Assembly: GCF_000429425.1 (NCBI RefSeq)
Contig: NZ_AUBV01000001.1
Coordinates: 434,001-498,000 of the forward strand
Direction of reading: 5' to 3'
Source of the DNA: Algoriphagus mannitolivorans DSM 15301
Lineage (GTDB): Bacteria > Bacteroidota > Bacteroidia > Cytophagales > Cyclobacteriaceae
DNA length: 64,000 nt
A model generated the notes under the pieces. It was given only the letters and a program-made list of their open reading frames with translations, ran no database searches and had not been told where the DNA came from. The position numbers and the translations under genes were made by a program. This document shows positions 8,387 to 15,821 of this stretch, piece by piece (the first letter of the stretch is position 1; each line of letters starts with the position of its first letter).

Positions 8387-9082
8387 TCAACTCATCGCCA
8401 AACGATATTTCCAAACTTCCCGAATCTGACTTGCTTCAACTTCGAAAGGAGAATAGATGGGATTAGCCGAACAAAGCAGCAGTTTCTGGTCGGCCTTGAT
8501 TTTATTGTAAGCAATTTTAAAAGTCACCCCGTCTTGCTCGGTGACGATGACATAGCGTTCTCCATCTTTGATTGCAGTCCAGTCCTCTACATACTCACAG
8601 ACTATCCAAGCTCCATCCGGAATAGGCAGCATGGAATCTCCGTCCACTTGAAAAACCCGGTGCTTTTTATCCATAGGAAGGAAAGGCAAGGAAAACCTGG
8701 GCAATTCAGAAATAAACTCCGGATCTGAAAATCCCGCCAAATAACTTGCTTTTGCTCGTTGTGATACCACTTCAATGAGCTCCCTTCCCTGTTCATCCAC
8801 GGTAGTCGCCAAGATCCGAAGCTTTCGGCCCCTCAAAAATTGATCTGTCTCTAAGAGTTCACGAAGCTTATATTCAGTATAGCTTCCTAAGTTTTCCTTA
8901 ATCAGAATATCCAAAGAGATACTGAAATATTCAGCTATCCTTACCAAAGTATCCAGCGGAGGAGTAATATTCAACTCATATCCGGCGAGTTTGGACCGGG
9001 AAATCATCAATCTCTCAGCAAGTTCTTCCTGAGTTAAACTCTTCTTTTTTCTTAAAAACTTAATGTTCGAATGGAGATGCAT
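8387..9082 (-). CDS. LexA/UmuD-like self-cleaving repressor (XRE helix-turn-helix plus S24 peptidase)
   Basis: 231 residues. Residues 5-62 form an XRE-type helix-turn-helix (LRKKKSLTQEELAERLMISRSKLAGYE), a linker follows, and residues about 112-228 form an S24 LexA/UmuD-type peptidase. The self-cleavage parts are all present with the right spacing: Ala116-Gly117 as scissile bond (SYLAGFSDPEF), Ser150 in GDSML, Lys189 in VTFKIAYN; LexA and UmuD space these by about 35 and 37 residues. It is expected to repress until RecA-stimulated autocleavage. It is divergent from a Y-family polymerase gene with 114 bp between them, its probable target along with itself. Confidence 0.92.
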   Translation of the reverse strand: MHLHSNIKFLRKKKSLTQEELAERLMISRSKLAGYELNITPPLDTLVRIAEYFSISLDILIKENLGSYTEYKLRELLETDQFLRGRKLRILATTVDEQGRELIEVVSQRAKASYLAGFSDPEFISELPRFSLPFLPMDKKHRVFQVDGDSMLPIPDGAWIVCEYVEDWTAIKDGERYVIVTEQDGVTFKIAYNKIKADQKLLLCSANPIYSPFEVEASQIREVWKYRLAMS

Positions 9083-9133
9083 GAGCCAGTAGAATTAAGA
9101 CACTTTCAGTCAATCCTTTTTTATTCTATCATC

Positions 9134-9141
9134 CAAATTTA
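9134..9141 (-). promoter_or_regulatory. -7 element TAAATTTG of the LexA-like gene
   Basis: On the minus strand TAAATTTG matches TAnnTTTG, about 50 bp before the ATG. No clear TTG is present at the -33 position; that region falls near the AACAT-N4-ATGTT palindrome at 9162-9175, so a bound repressor could block it. Confidence 0.5.
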
Positions 9142-9161
9142 TTCTTTTTGATTAAATTATA

Positions 9162-9187
9162 AACATATAAATGTTAAAATAATTAAC
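9162..9187. promoter_or_regulatory. two overlapping palindromes, candidate operator
   Basis: AACAT-N4-ATGTT (9162-9175) and GTTAA-N5-TTAAC (9173-9187) overlap by three bases in the 114-bp gap between the LexA-like repressor and the polymerase. Both are perfect in their arms, but the region is very AT-rich, so chance palindromes are possible. Position suits a shared operator controlling both genes. Confidence 0.45.
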
Positions 9188-9196
9188 AAAAAGATT

Positions 9197-10387
9197 ATGG
9201 AGGGGAGAAGGAGTATCGCACACATGGATTTGGATACGTTTTTCGTATCAGTGGAACGGCTTTTTGACAGCAGGCTCAATGGCAAGCCTATATTAATCGG
9301 AGGATCCAGTGACCGGGGAGTCGTGGCTTCCTGCAGCTATGAGGCAAGGAAGTTTGGCGTACACTCGGCCATGCCGATGCGGACGGCGAGGCAGTTATGT
9401 CCCGAAGCCATCATCGTGAAAGGGGATTTTGAAAAATACAGCCAAAAATCACACGAGGTCACTGAGATTATCAAGGAATCTGTTCCGCTTTTTGAAAAGT
9501 CCTCCATCGATGAGTTTTATATCGATCTGACGGGAATGGACCGCTTTTTCGGTTGCTTCAAGCTCGCCCACGAGCTCCGCCAACGCATCATCAAAGAGAG
9601 CGGATTGAACATTTCCATGGGACTGTCGGAAAACAAGACCGTGTCCAAAGTAGCCACTGGCGAAGCCAAACCCAACAATGAAAAGCAGGTGCCCATTGGA
9701 GAGGAAAAACCCTTCCTCGCTCCCCTATCTGTGCGCAAAATTCCCATGATCGGAGAAAAAACCTCCCAAACGCTCTATAATATGGGCGTGAAAAAAGTCC
9801 AAACGCTACAGCAGATGCCCTCTCAACTGCTGGAGGCAACCTTTGGGAAAAATGGGAAGATGATCTGGGAAAAAGCTAACGGAATCGACAAAAACCCGGT
9901 CATCCCCTACTCCGAGGCTAAGTCAGTCTCATCTGAAAACACCTTTGAGCAAGACACCATCGATATCAAGATGCTCGAGGCAACCCTCACCGCCATGACC
10001 GAGCAACTTGCCTCTAAACTCAGGCAAAAAGGGCAACTCACCGCCTGCGTGAGTGTGAAGATCCGCTACTCGGACTTTGAGACACACACCATGCAGCAGC
10101 GAATTCCTTACACTTCGGCTGATCATACCTTGCTGCCGATTGTGAAGGAGCTATTCAAAAAACTATACAGTCGTCGCCTCCTCATCCGACTTATCGGGGT
10201 TCGATTTAGCAGCCTAGTCTATGGAAATTATCAGATCAAGCTCTTCGAAGACAGTCAGGAGCAAATCAACCTCTACCAGGCATTGGATAAATTGAACGTA
10301 AAATACGGGGACAAAACCGTCTGCCGAGCCGTAGCAATGAGTGTAGGAAGGCGCAGATTTAATCCCTTTAATGGGATGGAGGTTTGA
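9197..10387 (+). CDS. dinB: Y-family translesion DNA polymerase (DNA polymerase IV type)
   Basis: 396 residues, slightly longer than E. coli Pol IV. The catalytic acidic residues are D11 in HMDLDTFF and D105/E106 in SSIDEFYID; the steric-gate position corresponds to F16. The palm/fingers are followed by the thumb helix-hairpin-helix (VRKIPMIGEKTSQTLYNMGVKKVQTL) and a little-finger domain (residues about 245-360). It copies damaged DNA with low fidelity. The divergent self-cleaving repressor suggests SOS-type induction. No clear beta-clamp motif was identified at the C-terminus (RRFNPFNGMEV). It converges with a DUF4174 gene. Confidence 0.93.
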   Translation: MEGRRSIAHMDLDTFFVSVERLFDSRLNGKPILIGGSSDRGVVASCSYEARKFGVHSAMPMRTARQLCPEAIIVKGDFEKYSQKSHEVTEIIKESVPLFEKSSIDEFYIDLTGMDRFFGCFKLAHELRQRIIKESGLNISMGLSENKTVSKVATGEAKPNNEKQVPIGEEKPFLAPLSVRKIPMIGEKTSQTLYNMGVKKVQTLQQMPSQLLEATFGKNGKMIWEKANGIDKNPVIPYSEAKSVSSENTFEQDTIDIKMLEATLTAMTEQLASKLRQKGQLTACVSVKIRYSDFETHTMQQRIPYTSADHTLLPIVKELFKKLYSRRLLIRLIGVRFSSLVYGNYQIKLFEDSQEQINLYQALDKLNVKYGDKTVCRAVAMSVGRRRFNPFNGMEV

Positions 10388-10415
10388 GAAGTTTGACGTG
10401 AAAAGTTTAAAGTTT

Positions 10416-10434
10416 AAAAAGCCTGTAGCTTTTT
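10416..10434 (+). terminator. short hairpin after the polymerase gene
   Basis: AAAAAGC, loop CTGTA, GCTTTTT form a 7-bp stem ending in its own T-run, between the convergent polymerase and DUF4174 genes. Only two pairs are G-C, so it is weak. Confidence 0.35.
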
Positions 10435-10458
10435 GGGGAATGTTGATTTCAGCGAGTC

Positions 10459-10890
10459 TTATATCCCATCTTTTCCGCTTTTTCTTCGAATCTCAGACTG
10501 CCGCATGGGCATGGAGTCTATTTGCCGAAGCAAAAGTTCCATCGGCACTTTTCCTGCCCCCTGGTTTTTAATTCCTCCATCCAAGCCGATTAAAGCCCAT
10601 GAAGAACCGGTACGAATCTGCTTCCGCAATTCCAAAAATCCGGGGAGATTCAAACTCTCCTCTGAATTAGTCCAATGAAGATTATCTTCAACGAAATGGA
10701 CCAAAAGCAGCTTTCGTTCCTGAATGTCACTCAGATGTCCTTTCAGAAAATTCTCCTCAAAACCATCCTCCCCAAAACTGATCAAAATGCGTTTTTCCCA
10801 GCGAAAATCTTCAGGGGATTTAGGATTAGAAAACAAACCAAAACCAATCAATAAACTGAAAATCAATGCATTCATAAGAATAAAACTCAT
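10459..10890 (-). CDS. DUF4174 domain protein
   Basis: 143 residues with an N-terminal hydrophobic stretch (MSFILMNALIFSLLIGFGLF), probably a signal peptide or anchor. The rest matches DUF4174: an N-terminal FRWEKRILISFGEDG strand, LLLVHFVED, and the C-terminal SSWALIGLDGGIKNQG...LLRQIDSMPMRQSEIRR. The domain looks thioredoxin-like but has no CxxC here. Function unknown. A second ATG at 10875 would shorten the leader by five residues. It is divergent from a GNAT gene. Confidence 0.82.
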   Translation of the reverse strand: MSFILMNALIFSLLIGFGLFSNPKSPEDFRWEKRILISFGEDGFEENFLKGHLSDIQERKLLLVHFVEDNLHWTNSEESLNLPGFLELRKQIRTGSSWALIGLDGGIKNQGAGKVPMELLLRQIDSMPMRQSEIRRKSGKDGI

Positions 10891-10901
10891 CTCCCAAGAA
10901 C

Positions 10902-10932
10902 TTGTTTAGCGAAAGCTCAAGCTATATTTTTG
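10902..10932 (+). promoter_or_regulatory. promoter TTG-N20-TATTTTTG
   Basis: TTG at 10902-10904 and TATTTTTG at 10925-10932 with a 20-bp spacer match the Bacteroidota promoter consensus. This TTG could be misread as a start codon of the following GNAT gene; its place in the promoter argues for the ATG at 10950. Confidence 0.65.
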
Positions 10933-10949
10933 AAATCCCCAATTTCTCA

Positions 10950-11480
10950 ATGAGCATCTATCTTTTCACTACTCCCCGGCTGGGATTCCGAACCTGGCAA
11001 TCCTTCGATTTGGAGGACTTCTCCCTGATCAACGCTGATCCAGAAGTCATGAGATTTTTTCAAAAACCCTATTCCAAAGAGGACACACAAGCCATGATGG
11101 AGCGGATGCAAAGGATGTTTGAGGACCGGGGATACTGCTATTTCGCTGTCGATCATTTGGAGACCAAGGAATTGATCGGAACCATCGGTTTGGGTTGGAA
11201 AACCTTTACCTCAGACTTTACTCCTTGCGTGGATATCGGTTGGAGAATCGGGAAAAAGTGGTGGAATCAAGGACTCAGCAGCGAGGGAGCGAAAGCTTGT
11301 CTGGACTTTGCCAAGCAAAAAGAAATCCCGGAAGTAGTCTCCATGGCATCAATAGGCAATTTGGCATCCATTGAGGTCATGAAAAAAATCGGCATGAGCT
11401 TTTGGAAAAATTTTGACCATCCTGACCTAAAAGATTTCCCTGAAATCAGCGCCTGTGCCCTTTATCGGATCCAGCTATAA
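10950..11480 (+). CDS. GNAT acetyltransferase, RimJ/RimL type
   Basis: 176 residues from the ATG at 10950 (MSIYLFTTPRLGFRTW), the normal opening of RimJ/L-like acetyltransferases (TxRLxxR.W). Further motifs: DPEVMRFFQKPYSKEDTQAMMERM, IGTIGLGWKTF, DIGWRIGKKWWNQGLSSEGAKACLDFA (acetyl-CoA site) and SIGNLASIEVMKKIGMSF. Members acetylate protein N-termini or small molecules; the substrate here is unknown. An upstream promoter at 10902-10932 supports the start. Some 90 bp separate it from the convergent ferritin-like genes. Confidence 0.9.
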   Translation: MSIYLFTTPRLGFRTWQSFDLEDFSLINADPEVMRFFQKPYSKEDTQAMMERMQRMFEDRGYCYFAVDHLETKELIGTIGLGWKTFTSDFTPCVDIGWRIGKKWWNQGLSSEGAKACLDFAKQKEIPEVVSMASIGNLASIEVMKKIGMSFWKNFDHPDLKDFPEISACALYRIQL

Positions 11481-11528
11481 ACCGGACTTTAATTCATAAT
11501 TTCTAATTCATAATTATAAATAAAAAAA

Positions 11529-11552
11529 GGCCACCCCCTTTCAGAGGCAGCC
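11529..11552 (-). terminator. terminator of the ferritin-like gene pair
   Basis: On the minus strand GGCTGCCTC pairs with GGGGTGGCC (three wobble pairs) around a 6-nt loop and is followed by TTTTTTTATT. It lies 20 bp behind the stop of the second ferritin-like gene. Confidence 0.6.
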
Positions 11553-11572
11553 CATACCAACCTTTACCCAGC

Positions 11573-12397
11573 TTAGTTGGTACCCAAAAATAACCCCGCT
11601 ATATCCAAAACCTGATTCATTGACAGTGGCTCATCCCAAGCCTCGGATACAGCACCTGCATCGATTCCAGTCAAGCTGACCACATTTACTCCGGCATGGC
11701 TGACATTTTCTTCTCCCGCATAAATCGCCTGAGTAGCTGCTGGCAAACTTCCTATGGAGGCATTGGTAATCCAGCCCTTTTGTGTATCCAGCCCTTTTTT
11801 GGTTCTCAGCCTTCTGACCATGGAGGCATGTCTGGCTTCTACCGAATGAATGGACAAAGCCGCCGTCAACACCACATCACTTTCCATCACATTGGCGGCT
11901 TGTCCTTTGTAAGCTCTTACTCCGGTATCCTCAAAAGCCTGTGCTAAGGCCAAAAACGTAGGATAATCCGAAAACGGTGCAAATGCACCACCGACGGTGA
12001 AATCAAATTTAGGCTCTGCCACCGGAGTACCTTTCAGCACATTGGCAATCACTTCTGTTAAAAACTTAACGTGAGCCAATTCATGATCTCTGATTTTCTG
12101 AAAAATCGGACGCTCAGATGCCTGAATCACCCCTGAGTCTAAGCCCAACTGGTAGTATCTGTATTCTAAATGTTCCAAAGTCAAGGCGTAATTCAACACA
12201 CCAATCAAGGTGGCGGTATCTGCTTTGGCTACATTCGGAAGTGCTGTCAGTATAGAAAGTGGAACTGCTCCTAAAGCAACTTTTTTACTGAAATCTCCAA
12301 ACTGCCGAAAGGCATCCCTACGGGAATAAAATCGGTCTTTTTCTTCTGCGGTATTGGTATCCGGACAGATGCTGTCCAATAGTTTGATCAAATTCAT
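11573..12397 (-). CDS. exported ferritin-like domain protein
   Basis: 274 residues. A probable Tat-type leader (SRRDAFRQFGDFSKKVALGAVPLSILTALPNVAKA) precedes a ferritin_2-like four-helix bundle. Carboxylate/histidine positions fit a di-iron fold: LEHLEYRYYQLGL, RDHELAHVKFLTEVI, FEDTGVRAYKGQA, SIHSVEARHASMVRRLR. Such proteins are known from desiccation-related and stress settings in Bacteroidota, but their function is not settled. It follows the second ferritin-like gene by 24 bp, so they form one operon and probably act together in the envelope. Confidence 0.85.
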   Translation of the reverse strand: MNLIKLLDSICPDTNTAEEKDRFYSRRDAFRQFGDFSKKVALGAVPLSILTALPNVAKADTATLIGVLNYALTLEHLEYRYYQLGLDSGVIQASERPIFQKIRDHELAHVKFLTEVIANVLKGTPVAEPKFDFTVGGAFAPFSDYPTFLALAQAFEDTGVRAYKGQAANVMESDVVLTAALSIHSVEARHASMVRRLRTKKGLDTQKGWITNASIGSLPAATQAIYAGEENVSHAGVNVVSLTGIDAGAVSEAWDEPLSMNQVLDIAGLFLGTN

Positions 12398-12421
12398 GTC
12401 TTTAATGTTTTGGTGAATGGA

Positions 12422-13117
12422 TTATCTTGGCAGCTGACTAAAGTCAATTTCAGTCTTTACAAAGGCACTTGCTGCAGTCAGCACCTGCTGGAAGTTGAGT
12501 GTTCTTTCCAGACCATTGGCATCAATCAGATCATCTCCGGCAAAATCCACGGAATTGGGATTGATCAAATCACGAATCGCCGCGGCATGCCTGGCTTCTA
12601 CAGACACGATTTTTCCGGCAATCAGCAGAAGGTCTGCACTTTCCAGAAATTGTCCGGCACCATTGTAAGCTGCTACTCCCAAGTCTTCAAAAGTCTTTGC
12701 GGCAGCGAGTACAGAATTTCTGTTGCTGAAATCAATACTGCTAAAATCCACTTCCAGATCCCCAATAGCATTGGCTCCCAGAGCAACCTTAAAAAACTCA
12801 CGATGTGCACGTTCGTGCTTCTCCAGGTCACCGAAAATTATCTTTTCTTCAGCCGATGCATTGGCAAAAAAGCTTCCCATCATCACTTGCGCATAAAACG
12901 CCGCCTCCAATTGCTCCAATGCGTAGGCATAATTTAGAATCCCTGTATCTCCAGAGCCTAAACTCACCTTGCCTCCCATATTTGGCATACGGTCCTCATC
13001 ATTACACCCCATTAGAAGCAATCCAGCTCCTGCTACGGTCAGACCGCTCATTTTGAGAAATTGTCTCCGGGGGTTTTCTGTCTTCAGCCCTTCAGGCTTA
13101 AATAATTCATTTTTCAT
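12422..13117 (-). CDS. ferritin-like lipoprotein with Tat signal
   Basis: 231 residues. RRQFLKMSGLTVAGAGLLLMGC combines a twin-arginine motif with a lipobox (LMGC), so it should be folded in the cytoplasm, exported by Tat and lipidated. The ferritin-like bundle shows YALEQLEAAFYAQV, EKHERAHREFFKVAL, FEDLGVAAYNGAG and IVSVEARHAAAIRDL. Tat export fits a protein that binds metal before export. First gene of a two-gene operon with the related protein downstream; the pair are paralogs of low identity. Confidence 0.87.
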   Translation of the reverse strand: MKNELFKPEGLKTENPRRQFLKMSGLTVAGAGLLLMGCNDEDRMPNMGGKVSLGSGDTGILNYAYALEQLEAAFYAQVMMGSFFANASAEEKIIFGDLEKHERAHREFFKVALGANAIGDLEVDFSSIDFSNRNSVLAAAKTFEDLGVAAYNGAGQFLESADLLLIAGKIVSVEARHAAAIRDLINPNSVDFAGDDLIDANGLERTLNFQQVLTAASAFVKTEIDFSQLPR

Positions 13118-13373
13118 TGGTCTTGTGTTTAGGTTAAAATCCGGTTTAGAATTCCATGGAAATTTGGTCTTGGACCGTATGAAAAAGACTTACGAAGTGT
13201 ACTTGGGAATTGGATTTTAGGGATTGAAAAAAATCTGATTAAATAAGGTAAAGCCTGAAAGTTTCATCTAATAAATGAAAACCCACTCTTACTCATTGAA
13301 ATAGATCACTTAATCAATTTTGCTTAGAGTTTAGATTAAAAGAGGGGATTTTATAGGATTAAAAGCACATTCT

Positions 13374-13949
13374 ATGAAAACCTACACCCCTACTCACCAG
13401 CGTGCCTTTACCCTTTACCATTTTACCGGAACCACCGAAGAATCCGGGAAAAACATGGAGACCAAAGTCTCAGGCGGAGGCGGAGGCGGAGCAACCTATC
13501 AAGGGACAGGCGGCACTGCTCCAGTCACCATCACTTCCAGAACAGTAGTTCACGACCAAGTTTTTTTGATAAACAAAGAGGGAAAAGAAAAATCATTTCA
13601 GCTTCAAGATTTTAACCTCGCTGCTCGAAAAGGCAACCAATTGACCGTCTTTTGGGGAATCAAATCAGGAGACCAGACGGGCGAATATTTCGCAGTAAAA
13701 AATCACAGCACAGAAGAGGAATTTTACCGGAATGATCTGCTCAAGAAGTTTTTTATCAAGGGTTGGTTGCAAGGGCTTTTAATGCTGATTTCCTCATTCA
13801 CCCTTTTGATAGGTTTGTTTGGAGACGGTGGATTCCTTTGGATTTTAATAGGAGGCGCTGGTTGGTTCTGGGTTTGGAAAAGATGGAATACAGCCAATCG
13901 TGAAATCCAAGCATTTAAGGCCGATATCGCATCATTTTCTGCGGAATAG
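13374..13949 (+). CDS. membrane protein of unknown function with a glycine-rich linker
   Basis: 191 residues, not recognised with certainty. An N-terminal soluble part (MKTYTPTHQRAFTLYHFTGTTEESGKNME) is followed by a striking SGGGGGGATYQGTGG linker at about residues 34-48, then a small beta-rich region (VVHDQVFLINKEGKEKSFQLQDFNLAARKGNQLTVFWG), and two membrane segments near residues 140-170. The N-terminal SGGGGG/beta layout is shared by uncharacterised proteins of other Gram-negative bacteria, as I recall; no function is known. It stands alone, with gene-free AT-rich stretches of about 250 bp on both sides. Confidence 0.7.
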   Translation: MKTYTPTHQRAFTLYHFTGTTEESGKNMETKVSGGGGGGATYQGTGGTAPVTITSRTVVHDQVFLINKEGKEKSFQLQDFNLAARKGNQLTVFWGIKSGDQTGEYFAVKNHSTEEEFYRNDLLKKFFIKGWLQGLLMLISSFTLLIGLFGDGGFLWILIGGAGWFWVWKRWNTANREIQAFKADIASFSAE

Positions 13950-14115
13950 ATTGGATAGGGCTTTAGCTTATTGTCTTTACTATTAAAGGCCAGTTAAACA
14001 ATTGAAAGCTCAATTTGGAACTTGAATTAGTAGATTTTAAGAAAATGAAACCATCAATAATCTTCTATAAAACTGGCATCTCCCCCCATTTTTTTCTATT
14101 TTAAATATTCATTAA

Positions 14116-14159
14116 GCTGATTATCAGCATATTTTCCCTAAGAAACCCCTTCGAGGGGT
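14116..14159 (+). promoter_or_regulatory. two small stem-loops in front of a lipoprotein gene
   Basis: GCTGA-TTA-TCAGC (14116-14128) and ACCCC-TTCGA-GGGGT (14145-14159) are perfect short inverted repeats 44-87 bp before the lipoprotein ATG at 14203. The second is a stable hairpin and probably lies in the 5' leader. No known riboswitch is recognised. Confidence 0.35.
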
Positions 14160-14202
14160 GACTTTCTTTTATTCACAATTTCAGTTAACTCAACCCAAAA
14201 TT

Positions 14203-14811
14203 ATGATGAAGTTTTTAAACCAAACCCAAATGCTAGGGGTGGCAGTCTTGCTGTCTTTTCTCCTATTTTCAGGCTGTCTTTCCGAAGATAGTACTTTGAC
14301 CGAACCGCTTCAACCAGAAGCCAAGGTGGAGCTTAAGTCTTCCAATCTTTGGCCCAACCCCTTAGAAAATCTAAGGATGGATCCCGGTACTCTGAAAATG
14401 TTGGCTGACTTGAGAAAAGCCACCACCAAATATCACGACATCGAAGTTGCCATGGAAGATGGCTATGCCCTAGGATCAGAATGTGTTTCACATCCCGATT
14501 TAGGCGGAATGGGCTATCACTTTGTTAATTTCACATGGGTAGATGGGGTTTTTGACCCCACTCAGCCAGAAGCTTTGCTTTATGAAATGGACCATCATGG
14601 AAACATGCACCTGGTCGGAGCCGAGTTTGTGATTGTCCAAGCTCCTTGGGATTTTGAAAATGAAATGCCTCCCTACTTTGGAATCCGGGAATTCGATTAT
14701 GACCCGGCAAATGTCCTACCCTTTCCGAATTACCAACTTCATACTTGGATCTGGAAAGGAAATCCAAAGGGGATTTTCACCAAGTTTAATCCCAACGTTT
14801 CCTGTAATTAA
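14203..14811 (+). CDS. lipoprotein of unknown function
   Basis: About 202 residues from the ATG at 14203 (a second ATG follows directly). The signal peptide ends in a lipobox (LLFSGC), so it is membrane-anchored. The mature part has a conserved-looking core: ATTKYHDIEVAMEDGYALGSECVSHPDLGGMGYHFVNFTWVDG..PEALLYEMDHHGNMHLVGAEFVI, and ends with HTWIWKGNPKGIFTKFNPNVSC. Similar exported proteins with the MGYH(Y/F)VN...LLYE...LVG pattern occur in several phyla without assigned function. The His- and Asp-rich core could bind a metal, which is a guess. A strong terminator follows the stop by 5 bp, so the gene is monocistronic. Confidence 0.8.
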   Translation: MMKFLNQTQMLGVAVLLSFLLFSGCLSEDSTLTEPLQPEAKVELKSSNLWPNPLENLRMDPGTLKMLADLRKATTKYHDIEVAMEDGYALGSECVSHPDLGGMGYHFVNFTWVDGVFDPTQPEALLYEMDHHGNMHLVGAEFVIVQAPWDFENEMPPYFGIREFDYDPANVLPFPNYQLHTWIWKGNPKGIFTKFNPNVSCN

Positions 14812-14815
14812 GCCT

Positions 14816-14844
14816 AAAAGCCTTCCAAAATTGGAAGGCTTTTT
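14816..14844 (+). terminator. strong intrinsic terminator
   Basis: AAAAGCCTTCCAA and TTGGAAGGCTTTT are perfect inverted repeats around a 2-base centre, followed by further T residues, directly behind the lipoprotein gene. Confidence 0.85.
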
Positions 14845-14898
14845 CAATTCCCTATTTTAGATTTTTTATCTTCAGGACATACAATCATCAAACTCCAA

Positions 14899-15708
14899 AT
14901 GAAATTTTCTTTTCTAATCCTTTTCGCTTTTTCTATTCAAATTTCAGCTTTCTCTCAAAGTCCCTCCACCCGAGAAATGGACCGGATCAACTGGATGGAA
15001 TTTGCGGAATTTATCCCTGAGAAAATCAATACCGTCCTCCTCCCGACAGGCACACTCGAGCCTCATGGAGTCATCAATAACGGCGCCGACAATACCGCTC
15101 CTTTTGCCATGGCAAAGGGCATCGCCGAGGACCTGAATGCGATGATCGCACCCACACTGAACTATGGAATTACCGGTTCCATGGCTGCCTATCCCGGTGC
15201 TTTTCAAATCAGTGAAGAGGCCTATGCCCCATTTATCAAGGATATTTTAAAAGGACTAGCTAAAAACAAATTCAAAAACATCATCATCCTCAACGGACAC
15301 GGAGGAGGACAAACTGCCGTTTTGCAGAAAGTAGCCGCAGAGGTGGCGAATGAACTGGGTGTTCGGACTTTGGTGATCAATTGGTGGTCGTATGCCTCGG
15401 ATGTGACTTTGGAGGTATTCAAGGAAGACGGAGGACATGCCGGATTGAATGAAACGGCTTATATCCAAGCGATTGATCCGACTTTAGTGCATAAAGAAAG
15501 ATATAACCCGGATCAAGCTACTGCCTATCCTAAGCCTAATACCTGGTCTGCAGTGCCTTTCCCATCCTCCATCGGCTTGTATCAAGAAGGCCAAGGCTAT
15601 CCCAATTTTGACGAAAAGCAAGCCAAGGAATACTTCGAAAAAGTGAATGCAAAAGTGCTGAAGCTGATTCAGGAGACGATTCGAAAGTGGGATTTGGCCG
15701 GTTTATAA
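14899..15708 (+). CDS. exported creatininase family protein
   Basis: 269 residues with a signal peptide (MKFSFLILFAFSIQISAFSQS). The mature protein is of the creatininase/FAPy deformylase family of metal-dependent amidohydrolases: INTVLLPTGTLEPHG with a metal-ligand position E-P-H, NNGADNTAP, INYGITGSMAAYPGAF, NIIILNGHGGGQTA and DGGHAGLNETAYIQAI. Family members usually have EQHG; here it is EPHG. Creatininases are cytoplasmic, so the signal peptide is notable. Actual substrate unknown. It follows a terminator and stands as a single gene. Confidence 0.88.
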   Translation: MKFSFLILFAFSIQISAFSQSPSTREMDRINWMEFAEFIPEKINTVLLPTGTLEPHGVINNGADNTAPFAMAKGIAEDLNAMIAPTLNYGITGSMAAYPGAFQISEEAYAPFIKDILKGLAKNKFKNIIILNGHGGGQTAVLQKVAAEVANELGVRTLVINWWSYASDVTLEVFKEDGGHAGLNETAYIQAIDPTLVHKERYNPDQATAYPKPNTWSAVPFPSSIGLYQEGQGYPNFDEKQAKEYFEKVNAKVLKLIQETIRKWDLAGL

Positions 15709-15710
15709 TC

Positions 15711-15795
15711 TTCGACATTCGATATTCAGCGTTCGATGTTCTTTATTAAGACTAAGAAATATCGAATATTGAACACTGAATGATGAATACCGAAG
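15711..15795. repeat. imperfect long inverted repeat of the TTCGATATTCG family
   Basis: Left half TTCGACATTCGATATTCAGC and right half with TATCGAATATTGAACACTGA and GATGAATACCGAAG pair along about 35 bases with roughly three-quarters identity. Related copies lie at 25567-25668, 38755-38885 and 41555-41630; they share AAC(A/G)CTGAATGATGAAT. Confidence 0.75.
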
Positions 15796-15821
15796 TGATC
15801 TTGAACAGGATTTAATTCAAA

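Noticed and set aside
10902..10949. TTG at 10902 as start of the RimJ/L-type acetyltransferase
   Set aside because: This TTG is the -33 element of a well-matched promoter; the ATG at 10950 begins at the family's usual start.
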